51,643 nt of DNA. It comes from Aequorivita sp. (lineage in GTDB: Bacteria > Bacteroidota > Bacteroidia > Flavobacteriales > Flavobacteriaceae). Location of the stretch: NCBI GenBank assembly GCA_030690315.1, contig JAUYGY010000050.1:1-51643 (forward strand), read 5' to 3'. The number at the start of each line of letters is the position of its first letter. The first letter of the stretch is position 1. A program made the translations under genes and the position numbers. Below, piece by piece: positions 34,327 to 42,375 of the stretch. The notes below the pieces were generated by a model. That model made no database searches. It was not told the DNA's origin and was given only the letters and a program-made list of their open reading frames with translations.

Positions 34327-35253
34327 ATGAAAGTAACAGTTGTAGGAGCAGGTGCTGTTGGCGCGAGTTGCGCAGAGTACATTGCCATCAAAAATTTTGC
34401 AAGCGAAGTAGTTTTATTGGACATTAAAGAAGGTTTTGCCGAAGGAAAGGCGATGGATTTGATGCAGACCGCATCTTTGAACGGTTTCGACACAAAAATA
34501 ACCGGTGTAACTAACGATTATTCCAAAACCGCAGGTAGCGATATTTGCGTAATCACCAGTGGAATTCCACGTAAACCGGGAATGACGCGTGAGGAGTTGA
34601 TAGGCATCAACGCCGGAATTGTGAAGGACGTGTCTTCAAACCTTGTGAAAAATTCCCCGAAAACTATCATAATCGTAGTGAGCAACCCTATGGATACCAT
34701 GGCTTATTTGGTTCATAAAACATCTGGTTTGGCTAAAAATAAAATCATCGGAATGGGCGGTGCTTTAGACAGCGCGCGTTTCAAGTACCGTTTGGCGGAA
34801 GCTTTGGATGCACCAATAAGCGATGTGGACGGAATGGTAATCGGTGGCCACAGCGACACCGGAATGGTGCCGTTAACGCGTTTGGCCTCAAGAAACAGTG
34901 TTCCGGTAAGTAAATTTATTTCCGAAGAAAGATTGAATCAAGTTATGGAAGATACGAAAGTTGGCGGTGCTACATTGACCAAACTTTTGGGAACTTCAGC
35001 TTGGTACGCTCCGGGAGCGGCAGTTTCCGCTTTGGTTCAGTCCATTGCTTGTGATCAAAAGAAAATGTTTCCTTGTTCCGTGATGCTTGACGGCGAATAC
35101 GGAATGAAAGATATCTGTATCGGCGCCCCGGTTATTTTGGGCAGAAACGGGATAGAAAAAATAGTGGAACTTGAATTGAACGATGCCGAAAAAGAAAATA
35201 TGAAAGAAAGCGCCGAAGGCGTTCGCAGCGTTAACGATTTGCTTGAATTATAA
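34327..35253 (+). CDS. mdh: Malate dehydrogenase
   Basis: Oxidises malate to oxaloacetate with NAD in the TCA cycle. The N-terminal dinucleotide fold is VVGAGAVGASCAEYIA, with an Asp after the second strand (VVLLDIKEG) typical of NAD preference. The catalytic region is GMGGALDSARFKYRLAEAL and GGHSDTGMVPLTR, with the His of the Asp-His pair. At 308 residues it is of the LDH-like MDH group. The flanking terminators show it is a single-gene unit. Confidence 0.97.
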   Translation: MKVTVVGAGAVGASCAEYIAIKNFASEVVLLDIKEGFAEGKAMDLMQTASLNGFDTKITGVTNDYSKTAGSDICVITSGIPRKPGMTREELIGINAGIVKDVSSNLVKNSPKTIIIVVSNPMDTMAYLVHKTSGLAKNKIIGMGGALDSARFKYRLAEALDAPISDVDGMVIGGHSDTGMVPLTRLASRNSVPVSKFISEERLNQVMEDTKVGGATLTKLLGTSAWYAPGAAVSALVQSIACDQKKMFPCSVMLDGEYGMKDICIGAPVILGRNGIEKIVELELNDAEKENMKESAEGVRSVNDLLEL

Positions 35254-35277
35254 TTTTAAGTAAATTATATAAAATTG

Positions 35278-35303
35278 AAAAAGCCGGCAATTGCCGGCTT
35301 TTT
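35278..35303. terminator. Bidirectional terminator between mdh and nrdJ
   Basis: AAAAAGCCGGCAA is followed directly by its complement, giving a 13-bp-arm palindrome with A-run and T-run ends. It serves the convergent mdh and nrdJ genes. Confidence 0.92.
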
Positions 35304-35337
35304 TATTGTTATGTGTCAGTTCGATCGCAGTCGAAAA

Positions 35338-37890
35338 CTACCCGCATTTCGAAGACCCACAATCCTTACAGGTCAAACATCCCTCTTGGTAAATAAGCGA
35401 TGTGCTATTGCAGTTTTCACATTTCTGTTTTCTGGCTTCCGTTCCATCGGCAACGTAGCGTTTCAACGCTCGTGCAACCCCATTTTTCCATGTGTTGATG
35501 CTTTCGGTATCCAATTGCAAACTGTTGATTAGTTCCACCGCTTTTTCAATCGGCATTCCGTGGCGCAGGGTGCTGGAAATTAATTTTGCATAGTTCCAAA
35601 ATTCAGGGTTGAATTTATGCGAAAGTCCTTCAATAGTAGTTTTGTAACCTCTTATATTTTTATACTGAAAATCGTAACGAGAAGTCCCATCCTGATTTCT
35701 GTTTTTGATAATCACCCCATTATTCACCCAACGCGGAACTAAAATTCCATCCTCATCATCAGCAAAACCAGTAAAAATTTCATAAGGTTTTCCGTCAATC
35801 AAGCCTATAAAGGCAATCCATTTATCTTTACTATTTTGAAAACGAACTACGTCTGCTTCCAAAGTTTCTGGACGTTTCGTTGGGAATGTGGTTAGCGTTT
35901 CGTTGCTTTCTTCTTTCTTTTCTTCGTTTGAAATTAAAACGCCCGAACGCGACCCATCGCGATAAACCGTTACGCCTTTACAGCCGGCTTGCCATGCTTC
36001 CAAATAAATTTTGCCAACCAATTCTTCCGAAACCTCGTTTGGCAAGTTGATGGTTACCGAAATGGAATGATCCACCCATTTTTGCACTCCGCCTTGCATC
36101 CGCACTTTGCTCAGCCAATCCACATCATTGGAAGTTGCTTTATAATAAGGGGATTTCTTCACAATTTTGTTCAATTCTTCCTGGCTGTAATTTTTATCGG
36201 TATCAATGCCATTCACCTTCATCCATTCTTTAAAACGATGGTGAAAAACTACGTATTCTTCCCAACTGTCGCCCAATTCGTCCACAAAATCAACACGTGC
36301 GTTTTTGTCATTTGGATTTACTTTTCTTCTTCGTTTGTAAACTGGAAGAAAAACTGGCTCGATGCCAGAAGTAGTTTGCGTCATCAAACTTGTAGTTCCC
36401 GTTGGCGCAATTGTAAGCAAGGCAATATTCCGTCGACCGTATTCCAACATATCGTAATACAGTTTTTCATCGGCTTCTTTTAAGCGAAGAATAAATGGAT
36501 TTTCTTTTTCCCTTTCAGAATCAAAAATTTTGAAAGCGCCTCTTTCCTTTGCGGCATAAACCGAAGCGCGATACGTTTCAATTGCCATTTTTTTATGGAC
36601 TTTAATTGAAAAATCATTACCTTCCTTACTGCCGTATTTTATTCCCAAAGCAGCAAGCATATCGCCTTCCGCAGTGATTCCAATTCCGGTTCTCCGGCCT
36701 TCCTCGGCTTTTCTTTGAATATTCAGCCAAAGATTTTTTTCCACAGCTTTTATTTCATCCGCTTGTGGATCAGCATCTATTTTTGCGATAATGGCATCAA
36801 CTTTTTCAAGTTCAAGATCGATAATATCATCCATTATTTTTTGAGCGATACCGATATGTTTTGTAAAAAGTTCAAAATTGAATTCAGCTTTATCGGTGAA
36901 CGGATTTTCAACATAAGAAAATAGATTCATCGCTAATAAACGGCAGGAATCGTAAGGGCAGAGCGGGATTTCGCCGCACGGATTGGTGGAAACAGTTTTA
37001 TAACCTAAATCAGCATAACAATCCGGCACAGATTCGTTAATGATCGTATCCCAAAAAAGGATGCCTGGCTCGGCAGATTTCCACGCATTGTGCACTATTT
37101 TCTTCCAAAGTTTTCCGGCTTCAATTTCTTTTGTGTTTTTAGGGTTTTCACTGAAGATTGGGTATTTTTGAGTATAATTTTTTCCATCTTTTACGGCTTG
37201 CATAAAAGCATCGTCCATACGAACGGAAACATTGGCACCAGTAACTTTTCCCTGTTCCATTTTGGCATCAATGAAATCTTCGGAATCTGGATGATTGATG
37301 GAAACGGAAAGCATCAAAGCGCCACGACGCCCATCCTGCGCCACTTCGCGTGTTGAGTTTGAATAACGCTCCATAAAAGGAACAATCCCGGTGGAGGTAA
37401 GCGCAGAATTTTTTACTGGCGAACCTTTTGGGCGGATGTGTGAAAGATCGTGGCCCACCCCGCCGCGACGCTTCATCAATTGTACTTGTTCTTGGTCAAT
37501 TTTCATAATTCCTCCGTAGGAATCTGAATCTCCGTCATTACCAATTACGAAACAGTTTGACAACGAAGCGATTTGGTACGGATTCCCAATACCCGCCATC
37601 GGGCTGCCTTGGGGCACAATGTATTTGAAATTTTTTATGGCATCAAAAACTTCGGCTTCCGTCATTGGGTTTGCATATCGCTGCTCCACTCGGGCAATTT
37701 CTTTCGCAATGCGTCGGTGCATATCGTCCGGGGTTTTTTCGTAAATATTTCCTTCCGAATCTTTTAAGGCATATTTGTTTACCCAAACTCGGGCGGCAAG
37801 ATCGTCGCCTTTGAAATATTCCACAGAAGCATCGAAGGCTTCCTCCTGGGTATAAGTTTTTGGAGAATGGAGGGCGGTTTTTGCTTGCAT
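35338..37890 (-). CDS. nrdJ: Adenosylcobalamin-dependent ribonucleotide reductase (class II)
   Basis: Makes deoxyribonucleotides without oxygen, using coenzyme B12 for radical generation. The 850-residue chain has the N-terminal active-site Cys in SLSNCFVIGNDGDS, the loop LMKRRGGVGHDLSHIRPKGS, the catalytic NPCGEIPLCPYDSCRLL and the ATIAPTG-like LLTIAPTGTTSLM. The C-terminal tail carries Cys pairs (CENCN, CKDCGSSKCG), probably a redox shuttle or zinc site. No B12 synthesis genes are in the window, and no cobalamin riboswitch was recognised upstream. Confidence 0.96.
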   Translation of the reverse strand: MQAKTALHSPKTYTQEEAFDASVEYFKGDDLAARVWVNKYALKDSEGNIYEKTPDDMHRRIAKEIARVEQRYANPMTEAEVFDAIKNFKYIVPQGSPMAGIGNPYQIASLSNCFVIGNDGDSDSYGGIMKIDQEQVQLMKRRGGVGHDLSHIRPKGSPVKNSALTSTGIVPFMERYSNSTREVAQDGRRGALMLSVSINHPDSEDFIDAKMEQGKVTGANVSVRMDDAFMQAVKDGKNYTQKYPIFSENPKNTKEIEAGKLWKKIVHNAWKSAEPGILFWDTIINESVPDCYADLGYKTVSTNPCGEIPLCPYDSCRLLAMNLFSYVENPFTDKAEFNFELFTKHIGIAQKIMDDIIDLELEKVDAIIAKIDADPQADEIKAVEKNLWLNIQRKAEEGRRTGIGITAEGDMLAALGIKYGSKEGNDFSIKVHKKMAIETYRASVYAAKERGAFKIFDSEREKENPFILRLKEADEKLYYDMLEYGRRNIALLTIAPTGTTSLMTQTTSGIEPVFLPVYKRRRKVNPNDKNARVDFVDELGDSWEEYVVFHHRFKEWMKVNGIDTDKNYSQEELNKIVKKSPYYKATSNDVDWLSKVRMQGGVQKWVDHSISVTINLPNEVSEELVGKIYLEAWQAGCKGVTVYRDGSRSGVLISNEEKKEESNETLTTFPTKRPETLEADVVRFQNSKDKWIAFIGLIDGKPYEIFTGFADDEDGILVPRWVNNGVIIKNRNQDGTSRYDFQYKNIRGYKTTIEGLSHKFNPEFWNYAKLISSTLRHGMPIEKAVELINSLQLDTESINTWKNGVARALKRYVADGTEARKQKCENCNSTSLIYQEGCLTCKDCGSSKCG

Positions 37891-38030
37891 ATTTTTTTGA
37901 ATGTTTTAGTGGTTAGAAATGCGAAATTTAAAGTAGGTAAATATAACCAATTAGTTACTCCAATAAAATAATAAAAATATAAGTTGTCAAGAATCAATTG
38001 TTAATAGGCTTATATTCAGTAAACTAAAAA

Positions 38031-38056
38031 TTTATCAACACTAAAAAGTTGACAAA
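38031..38056. promoter_or_regulatory. Candidate operator dyad between nrdJ and the copper operon
   Basis: TTTATCAAC-N8-GTTGACAAA is a dyad with 8 of 9 arm positions matching, midway in the 288-bp divergent gap between nrdJ and the small Cys protein gene. It could serve either side; no regulator is adjacent. Confidence 0.4.
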
Positions 38057-38166
38057 TTTTGAAAATTATTTCTCTTAGTTTAAAGATTTTTATATAGCAG
38101 ATTAAAATATCCTAAATATCGCTATAAAAGTGATAAATATCATTCTTTAGAAGTCTTTAGCAATAG

Positions 38167-38174
38167 TATATTTG
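38167..38174 (+). promoter_or_regulatory. -7 box immediately before a GTG start
   Basis: TATATTTG is followed by 4 nt (CGTT) and then the GTG at 38179. Transcription from this box would start at or next to the GTG, implying a leaderless mRNA. A TTTA at 38146-38149 could be a weak -33 box. Confidence 0.55.
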
Positions 38175-38178
38175 CGTT

Positions 38179-38556
38179 GTGAAAAATGTAATTCTCATCG
38201 TCGCTTCCTTAATTATGCTCACAAAACCAATGTGGCCAGTGGTAGATTATGTTGTGAACTATGAATACATAGTAAATGTGCTTTGTGAAAACAAGGACAA
38301 GCCGGAAATGGAGTGTAACGGAAAATGCCATTTGAGCCAAGAATTGGCGAAGGAGGCTGGCGCCGACGAAAAAAATCCGTACAATAGCAAAACTTCGAAA
38401 ACCGAAATTCCACAGTTTATTATTTCAGAAAATATCATTGCATATAGTTTTGCTTCGGAAAGCGAACTTGTTTCCTTTAAAAATATTGGCTACAAGCCAA
38501 ATTTGAATTCTTCTCTTTTCACCTCAAAAATTCTTCATCCCCCGCAGTTGGGATAA
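38179..38556 (+). CDS. Small membrane-anchored Cys-motif protein of the copper operon
   Basis: A 125-residue protein with an N-terminal hydrophobic segment (NVILIVASLIMLTKPMW). Residues 36-55 carry three cysteines in LCENKDKPEMECNGKCHLSQ, together with Met and His, a plausible soft-metal site. The end, ILHPPQLG, resembles a C-terminal HPP motif I recall in flavobacterial relatives. No function is established. It begins 45 bp upstream of the OprC-like TonB receptor frame, so metal handling in the envelope is inferred. GTG at 38179 is preferred because it starts the hydrophobic segment; ATG at 38215 would remove most of it. Confidence 0.8.
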   Translation: MKNVILIVASLIMLTKPMWPVVDYVVNYEYIVNVLCENKDKPEMECNGKCHLSQELAKEAGADEKNPYNSKTSKTEIPQFIISENIIAYSFASESELVSFKNIGYKPNLNSSLFTSKILHPPQLG

Positions 38557-38636
38557 TTAATATAGCCGTTTTTTCAGGAATTTCTACCGAAAGTTCTGGA
38601 ATGAACCTACATTTTAATTATCTAAACTATTATAAA

Positions 38637-40676
38637 ATGAAAGCATTAATACCTGTGTTCCCTTTAAAGGGAATGCTTAGGAATTACCTTTTGTGTGCTA
38701 TGTTTGGCAGTATTTCTGTGCCTCAATTGTATGCTCAGGAAACACCTGTTGATAGCCTGAAATTAATCCATCTTAACGAAGTGGTTGTCATTTCGGAAGG
38801 CAAACAATTGGACCATCAAAAACAGCGCAAGCCTTTGTCAACATTGGATGAATTTTTGGAATCGTCCCGCAGTATAAGTATGGTAAAACGAGGCGCCTAC
38901 GCTTGGGAGCCAACAATGAACGATATGGCCTCGGAACGTTTGGCGGTTACTATTGATGGCATGCAGATTTTCGGAGCCTGTACCGATAAAATGGATCCGA
39001 TTACTTCTTACGTTGACGTATCGAATCTTTCGGAGGCGCAGATAGGTTCCGGGCAGCAGGGCGCAGTGTTTGGGAATACTATTGGCGGTGGCATAAATTT
39101 GAAATTGGAAAAAAGCAATTTTAGACCAACTGGCTGGAACGGCTCTTTGGAAACCGCTTTTGAAAGCAACAATTCCATGCGGGTTTTTGGTGGCGAACTG
39201 AATTATTCCGATGAAAAATTCTATTTGAACACCGATGCAATTTATAGGAAGGCCGATAATTATAGTGCTGGTGGCAATAGGGAAGTAAAATTTTCACAAT
39301 TTGAAAAATATAATTTCTCCGTCAATTCCGGATATAAATTGGCTGCCAACAAATCCATTTCGGCTACCTTAATATATGATGAAGCGAATGACGTGGGCTA
39401 TCCTGCTTTAACGATGGACGTTTCCTTGGCGCGTGCGGTGATTGGTTCTTTGAGTTTTAATCAGGATACGTTGTTCGGCAATTTCAGCAATTGGGAATCT
39501 AAAGTGTATTACAATAAAATAAAACACACAATGGACGACACTAAACGTCCGGATGTGCCAATACACATGGATATGCCGGGTTGGAGTGAGACCGCTGGAT
39601 TTTATACGCAGGCGAATTTCAACAAAGTGAAGCATCATTTCTTTTTCAAATGGGATGGTTTTTACAACAAATCATACGCTGAAATGACGATGTATCCAGC
39701 CAACAGCAACGAACCTTTGATGTTTATGCTCACTTGGCCAGATGTGCGCACTAAAGATGTTGGTTTTTATGCCGAAGACCACATTCCATTTGAAAAGGCT
39801 TCGGTAAAACTTTCAACACGTTTGGCATATCATTCCAATACAGTTGCGGATGATTTTGGGTTGAACAGTTTGAAGATTTTTTACCCAGAAATGGAAGAAA
39901 CAAACACTCGTTTTCTGAAAAGTTTTTCGGCACAGTACCATAAAATGTTGAATGATTTTCATTTTAACGGCGGACTCTCGTACGGCGAACGCGCACCTTC
40001 AGTTTCGGAAGGCTATGGATTTTATCTTTTCAATAGTTTTGACAATCACGATTATATTGGCGATCCTAATTTAAATACCGAAAGTTCTGCGGAAGCCAAT
40101 ATTTCGGTTACGTATAAAAAGCCAACTTTTGAAATTACTGCCAGTGCGAATTATTTTCACGTTTTCAATTATATAATTGGAGTAGTGGATAATTCGTTGA
40201 GCACAATGACCATTGGTGCCGATGGCGTAAAAATTTACACCAATTTGGATTATGCGAAGCTTTTTAATGTATCGCTTTCGGGAAGATATACCATTTCAAA
40301 TGCGTTTAAATTTACCGGGCAGGTTTCGTACCACAGAGGGGTTGATGACGAAGGCGAAAATTTACCGTTGATAAGTCCAATCTCCTACCGAAGTGCAATA
40401 GATTTCTATAAAAACCAATACTCCGCATTGCTATCTGTTGAGGGCGCTGGGGAGCAAACAAATTACAATCCTGCTTATGGCGAAACAAAAACAGCGGCTT
40501 ATGCTACACTTTCGGCAAGCTTCGGGAAGCGTTTTTTTATAAATGAAAATGACCTTTTCGTAAAAACTGGGATTGAAAATATTCTCGACACCAATTATTC
40601 TTCCTATACCGATTGGAACAACATTCCGCGGATGGGCAGAAATTTTTATTTAACTATTTCTTATTCAATCAATTAA
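38637..40676 (+). CDS. TonB-dependent outer-membrane receptor, OprC-like (copper)
   Basis: A 679-residue outer-membrane receptor with a signal peptide ending LYAQ, a plug domain (about 45-160) and a 22-strand barrel ending in FYLTISYSIN. The plug has IDGMQIFGACTDKMDPITSY. This contains CxxxM (C115, M119) followed by DPxTSY, the arrangement used for copper binding by Pseudomonas OprC (Cys-x3-Met in the plug). A second soft-metal cluster, IHMDMPGW (H310, M311, M313), lies where OprC has its His/Met pair. The family is therefore probably for copper import, but this is inference. ATG at 38637 is chosen for the signal peptide; an upstream ATG at 38601 also fits. Confidence 0.9.
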   Translation: MKALIPVFPLKGMLRNYLLCAMFGSISVPQLYAQETPVDSLKLIHLNEVVVISEGKQLDHQKQRKPLSTLDEFLESSRSISMVKRGAYAWEPTMNDMASERLAVTIDGMQIFGACTDKMDPITSYVDVSNLSEAQIGSGQQGAVFGNTIGGGINLKLEKSNFRPTGWNGSLETAFESNNSMRVFGGELNYSDEKFYLNTDAIYRKADNYSAGGNREVKFSQFEKYNFSVNSGYKLAANKSISATLIYDEANDVGYPALTMDVSLARAVIGSLSFNQDTLFGNFSNWESKVYYNKIKHTMDDTKRPDVPIHMDMPGWSETAGFYTQANFNKVKHHFFFKWDGFYNKSYAEMTMYPANSNEPLMFMLTWPDVRTKDVGFYAEDHIPFEKASVKLSTRLAYHSNTVADDFGLNSLKIFYPEMEETNTRFLKSFSAQYHKMLNDFHFNGGLSYGERAPSVSEGYGFYLFNSFDNHDYIGDPNLNTESSAEANISVTYKKPTFEITASANYFHVFNYIIGVVDNSLSTMTIGADGVKIYTNLDYAKLFNVSLSGRYTISNAFKFTGQVSYHRGVDDEGENLPLISPISYRSAIDFYKNQYSALLSVEGAGEQTNYNPAYGETKTAAYATLSASFGKRFFINENDLFVKTGIENILDTNYSSYTDWNNIPRMGRNFYLTISYSIN

Positions 40677-40692
40677 TTTTAAAAGTAAAATT

Positions 40693-41547
40693 ATGAAAAC
40701 ACTAAAATATATTTTTGCAATACTTATTCTTTCAGTTTCCTTCGTGAGTTGTTCAGATGACGATGAAAACACGTCAGTAGAAGTTAATCCAGTTGAGGGA
40801 TTAGCTATGATTTATGAAATTCCTGCTGCAGACCATACTGTTCAGATTTATTCAGAAAAAACGGCTTTGGAAGTGGGTTATAATGAAATTTCAATCAGAA
40901 TTAAAGATAAGGCAAGTGACAAATATGTTACAAACGCGGCCCCAACCTGGATGCCGATGATGCATATGGAAACGATGGAGCATTCAGCGCCGCACACTAT
41001 GTTGAAAAATGATGAAGAAAGCACTGTTTATAAAGGTTATATTGTTTTTCAAATGGCGGGCAATGACACAGAATACTGGGAAATAGCGCTTAATTATACC
41101 CTAAACGGGCAGGCAGTTGAAGAAACTTTAAGGGTTTCTGTAGCGCAACCAGCCGATGGTCTTATAAAAACGCAAGTGTTCACAGGTAGCGATAACATAC
41201 GTTATATTTTGGCGTATGTAAACCCGAAAGATCCACAAGTTGCAATTAACGATTTGCAAGCTGTGCTTTACAAAATGGAAAATATGATGTCCTTTCCAAT
41301 GGTTGAAAATTATAAAATAACCGTTGATCCAAGAATGCCGGGAATGGGCAACCACAGTTCGCCGAACAATGAAGATATGATTTACAATGCTGCTTCTAAA
41401 ACATATACCGGAAAACTGTCATTAACGATGACCGGATATTGGAAAGTGAATTTAAAGCTTTTGAATGCGAATGGGGATGTTTTAAAAGGCGAAGACGTTA
41501 CAGAGTCCAACCCAGAGAGCAGCCTATATTTTGAATTAGAGTTCTAG
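40693..41547 (+). CDS. Met/His-rich lipoprotein with two YtkA/FixH-like domains
   Basis: A 284-residue lipoprotein (signal IFAILILSVSFVSCSDDDE). It appears to hold two beta-sandwich modules. The first has WMPMMHMETMEHSAPHTM (about residues 96-113), the second DPRMPGMGNHSSPNN (about 214-228), both Met/His clusters typical of periplasmic copper ligands. The second is followed by YTGKLSLTMTGYWKVNLKL, the end pattern of YtkA/FixH-like domains. It starts 17 bp after the receptor stop and ends at a terminator, so it is the last gene of the copper operon. A role in binding metal at the receptor or passing it on is inferred. Confidence 0.85.
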   Translation: MKTLKYIFAILILSVSFVSCSDDDENTSVEVNPVEGLAMIYEIPAADHTVQIYSEKTALEVGYNEISIRIKDKASDKYVTNAAPTWMPMMHMETMEHSAPHTMLKNDEESTVYKGYIVFQMAGNDTEYWEIALNYTLNGQAVEETLRVSVAQPADGLIKTQVFTGSDNIRYILAYVNPKDPQVAINDLQAVLYKMENMMSFPMVENYKITVDPRMPGMGNHSSPNNEDMIYNAASKTYTGKLSLTMTGYWKVNLKLLNANGDVLKGEDVTESNPESSLYFELEF

Positions 41548-41573
41548 TTTTTATTGTTTATTTTATATTGTTT

Positions 41574-41605
41574 AAAGACTGTAGCAATACAGTCTTTATT
41601 TTTTT
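41574..41605 (+). terminator. Terminator of the copper operon
   Basis: AAAGACTGTA and its complement form a perfect 10-bp stem with a GCAA tetraloop, followed by A and a run of T. The end of the T-run abuts the TATATTTG box of the next gene. Confidence 0.92.
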
Positions 41606-41612
41606 ATATTTG
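41605..41612 (+). promoter_or_regulatory. -7 box 4 nt before a GTG start
   Basis: TATATTTG is followed by GCGC and the GTG at 41617, the same 4-nt spacing as at 38167-38179. It implies a leaderless transcript starting right after the preceding terminator. Confidence 0.5.
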
Positions 41613-41616
41613 GCGC

Positions 41617-42231
41617 GTGAACTGGAGATGGTACATTACAGGATTAATAGTTGCCCTTGCTTTTTTTGGAATGAGCAGGGAACAATTTGCTATACCCAAC
41701 CAAGAAATTGTTGTTCAGTTCAACACCAATTCCGTTAGTGCTGATGAAACGGAGCGCGCTATTTCTGAAATAACAAGTCAGTTAAAAACCATTGGCGTTG
41801 AAGATATTCAAGTGTCTGAGATGCTTGATGGTAAGTTAAAGGTTACTTACTACAGTGCCATTGATGTTGCGGTAATCAAGAATTTATTTTCCCAGCAGAA
41901 AAAACTTCAGTTTGGCGATACTGCTTTCAATGAAAAGGAACATTCTTCAAAAATTCCTTTCAGCAATACTTCCAATACTTATAAACTGGATGTAATTAAA
42001 ATACAAAAGGATTTTGGTTCAGATTTAGGACTTCAGGGCTTGCCTGCGGAAATAAAGTCTATAAAGGAACAATATTTAAACCCGGTTGTGTCTCTGGGTA
42101 CTTCGGAAATTAATTTCAGTTTGAAACATTGCATTGAGAGCCTGGCCTGTGAAACTTATCACGAAGCCGTTATTCTTTTAGATAATTCTTCCCATAAAAT
42201 TCCGGAGGTTAGGGCAGGGCCATTATCCTAA
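41617..42231 (+). CDS. Membrane-anchored protein of unknown function
   Basis: From GTG 41617 the protein is 204 residues with one N-terminal transmembrane segment (WYITGLIVALAFFGMS), then a soluble domain starting EIVVQFNTNSVSADETERAI. The latter looks like a ferredoxin-like alpha/beta unit (strand, helix, strand DIQVSEMLDGKLKVTYY). The C-terminal part has two Cys (HCIESLACETYHEAV) and ends PEVRAGPLS. No family recognised. The open frame runs up to 41554, but that would place the start within the upstream terminator. It lies between the copper operon and secDF, with separate promoters on both sides. Confidence 0.65.
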   Translation: MNWRWYITGLIVALAFFGMSREQFAIPNQEIVVQFNTNSVSADETERAISEITSQLKTIGVEDIQVSEMLDGKLKVTYYSAIDVAVIKNLFSQQKKLQFGDTAFNEKEHSSKIPFSNTSNTYKLDVIKIQKDFGSDLGLQGLPAEIKSIKEQYLNPVVSLGTSEINFSLKHCIESLACETYHEAVILLDNSSHKIPEVRAGPLS

Positions 42232-42308
42232 AGGAATTCTTCCCAAAAATTGCTACGGGTTTACAAACTCAAAACCCTTCATAAATAAATTTTTAATAAC
42301 AACTATAA

Positions 42309-42339
42309 TTGTCAGATATAACAGCAAACCATATATTTG
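42309..42339 (+). promoter_or_regulatory. Promoter of secDF
   Basis: TTG (42309-42311), a 20-bp spacer and TATATTTG (42332-42339) fit the Bacteroidota consensus. The secDF ATG lies 36 bp beyond. The box overlaps an upstream in-frame TTG, which argues against that codon as the start. Confidence 0.7.
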
Positions 42340-42375
42340 CGCGTTTTAAAAAATCTGACCAAAAAAAACATACAC

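Noticed and set aside
35989..36483. Open frame of 164 codons antisense to nrdJ
   Set aside because: Shadow of a highly conserved gene; Phe/His-rich translation typical of antisense frames.
37891..38166. Cobalamin riboswitch or NrdR boxes upstream of nrdJ
   Set aside because: No B12-box-like core and no paired NrdR-type palindromes were found; only one dyad of a different kind.
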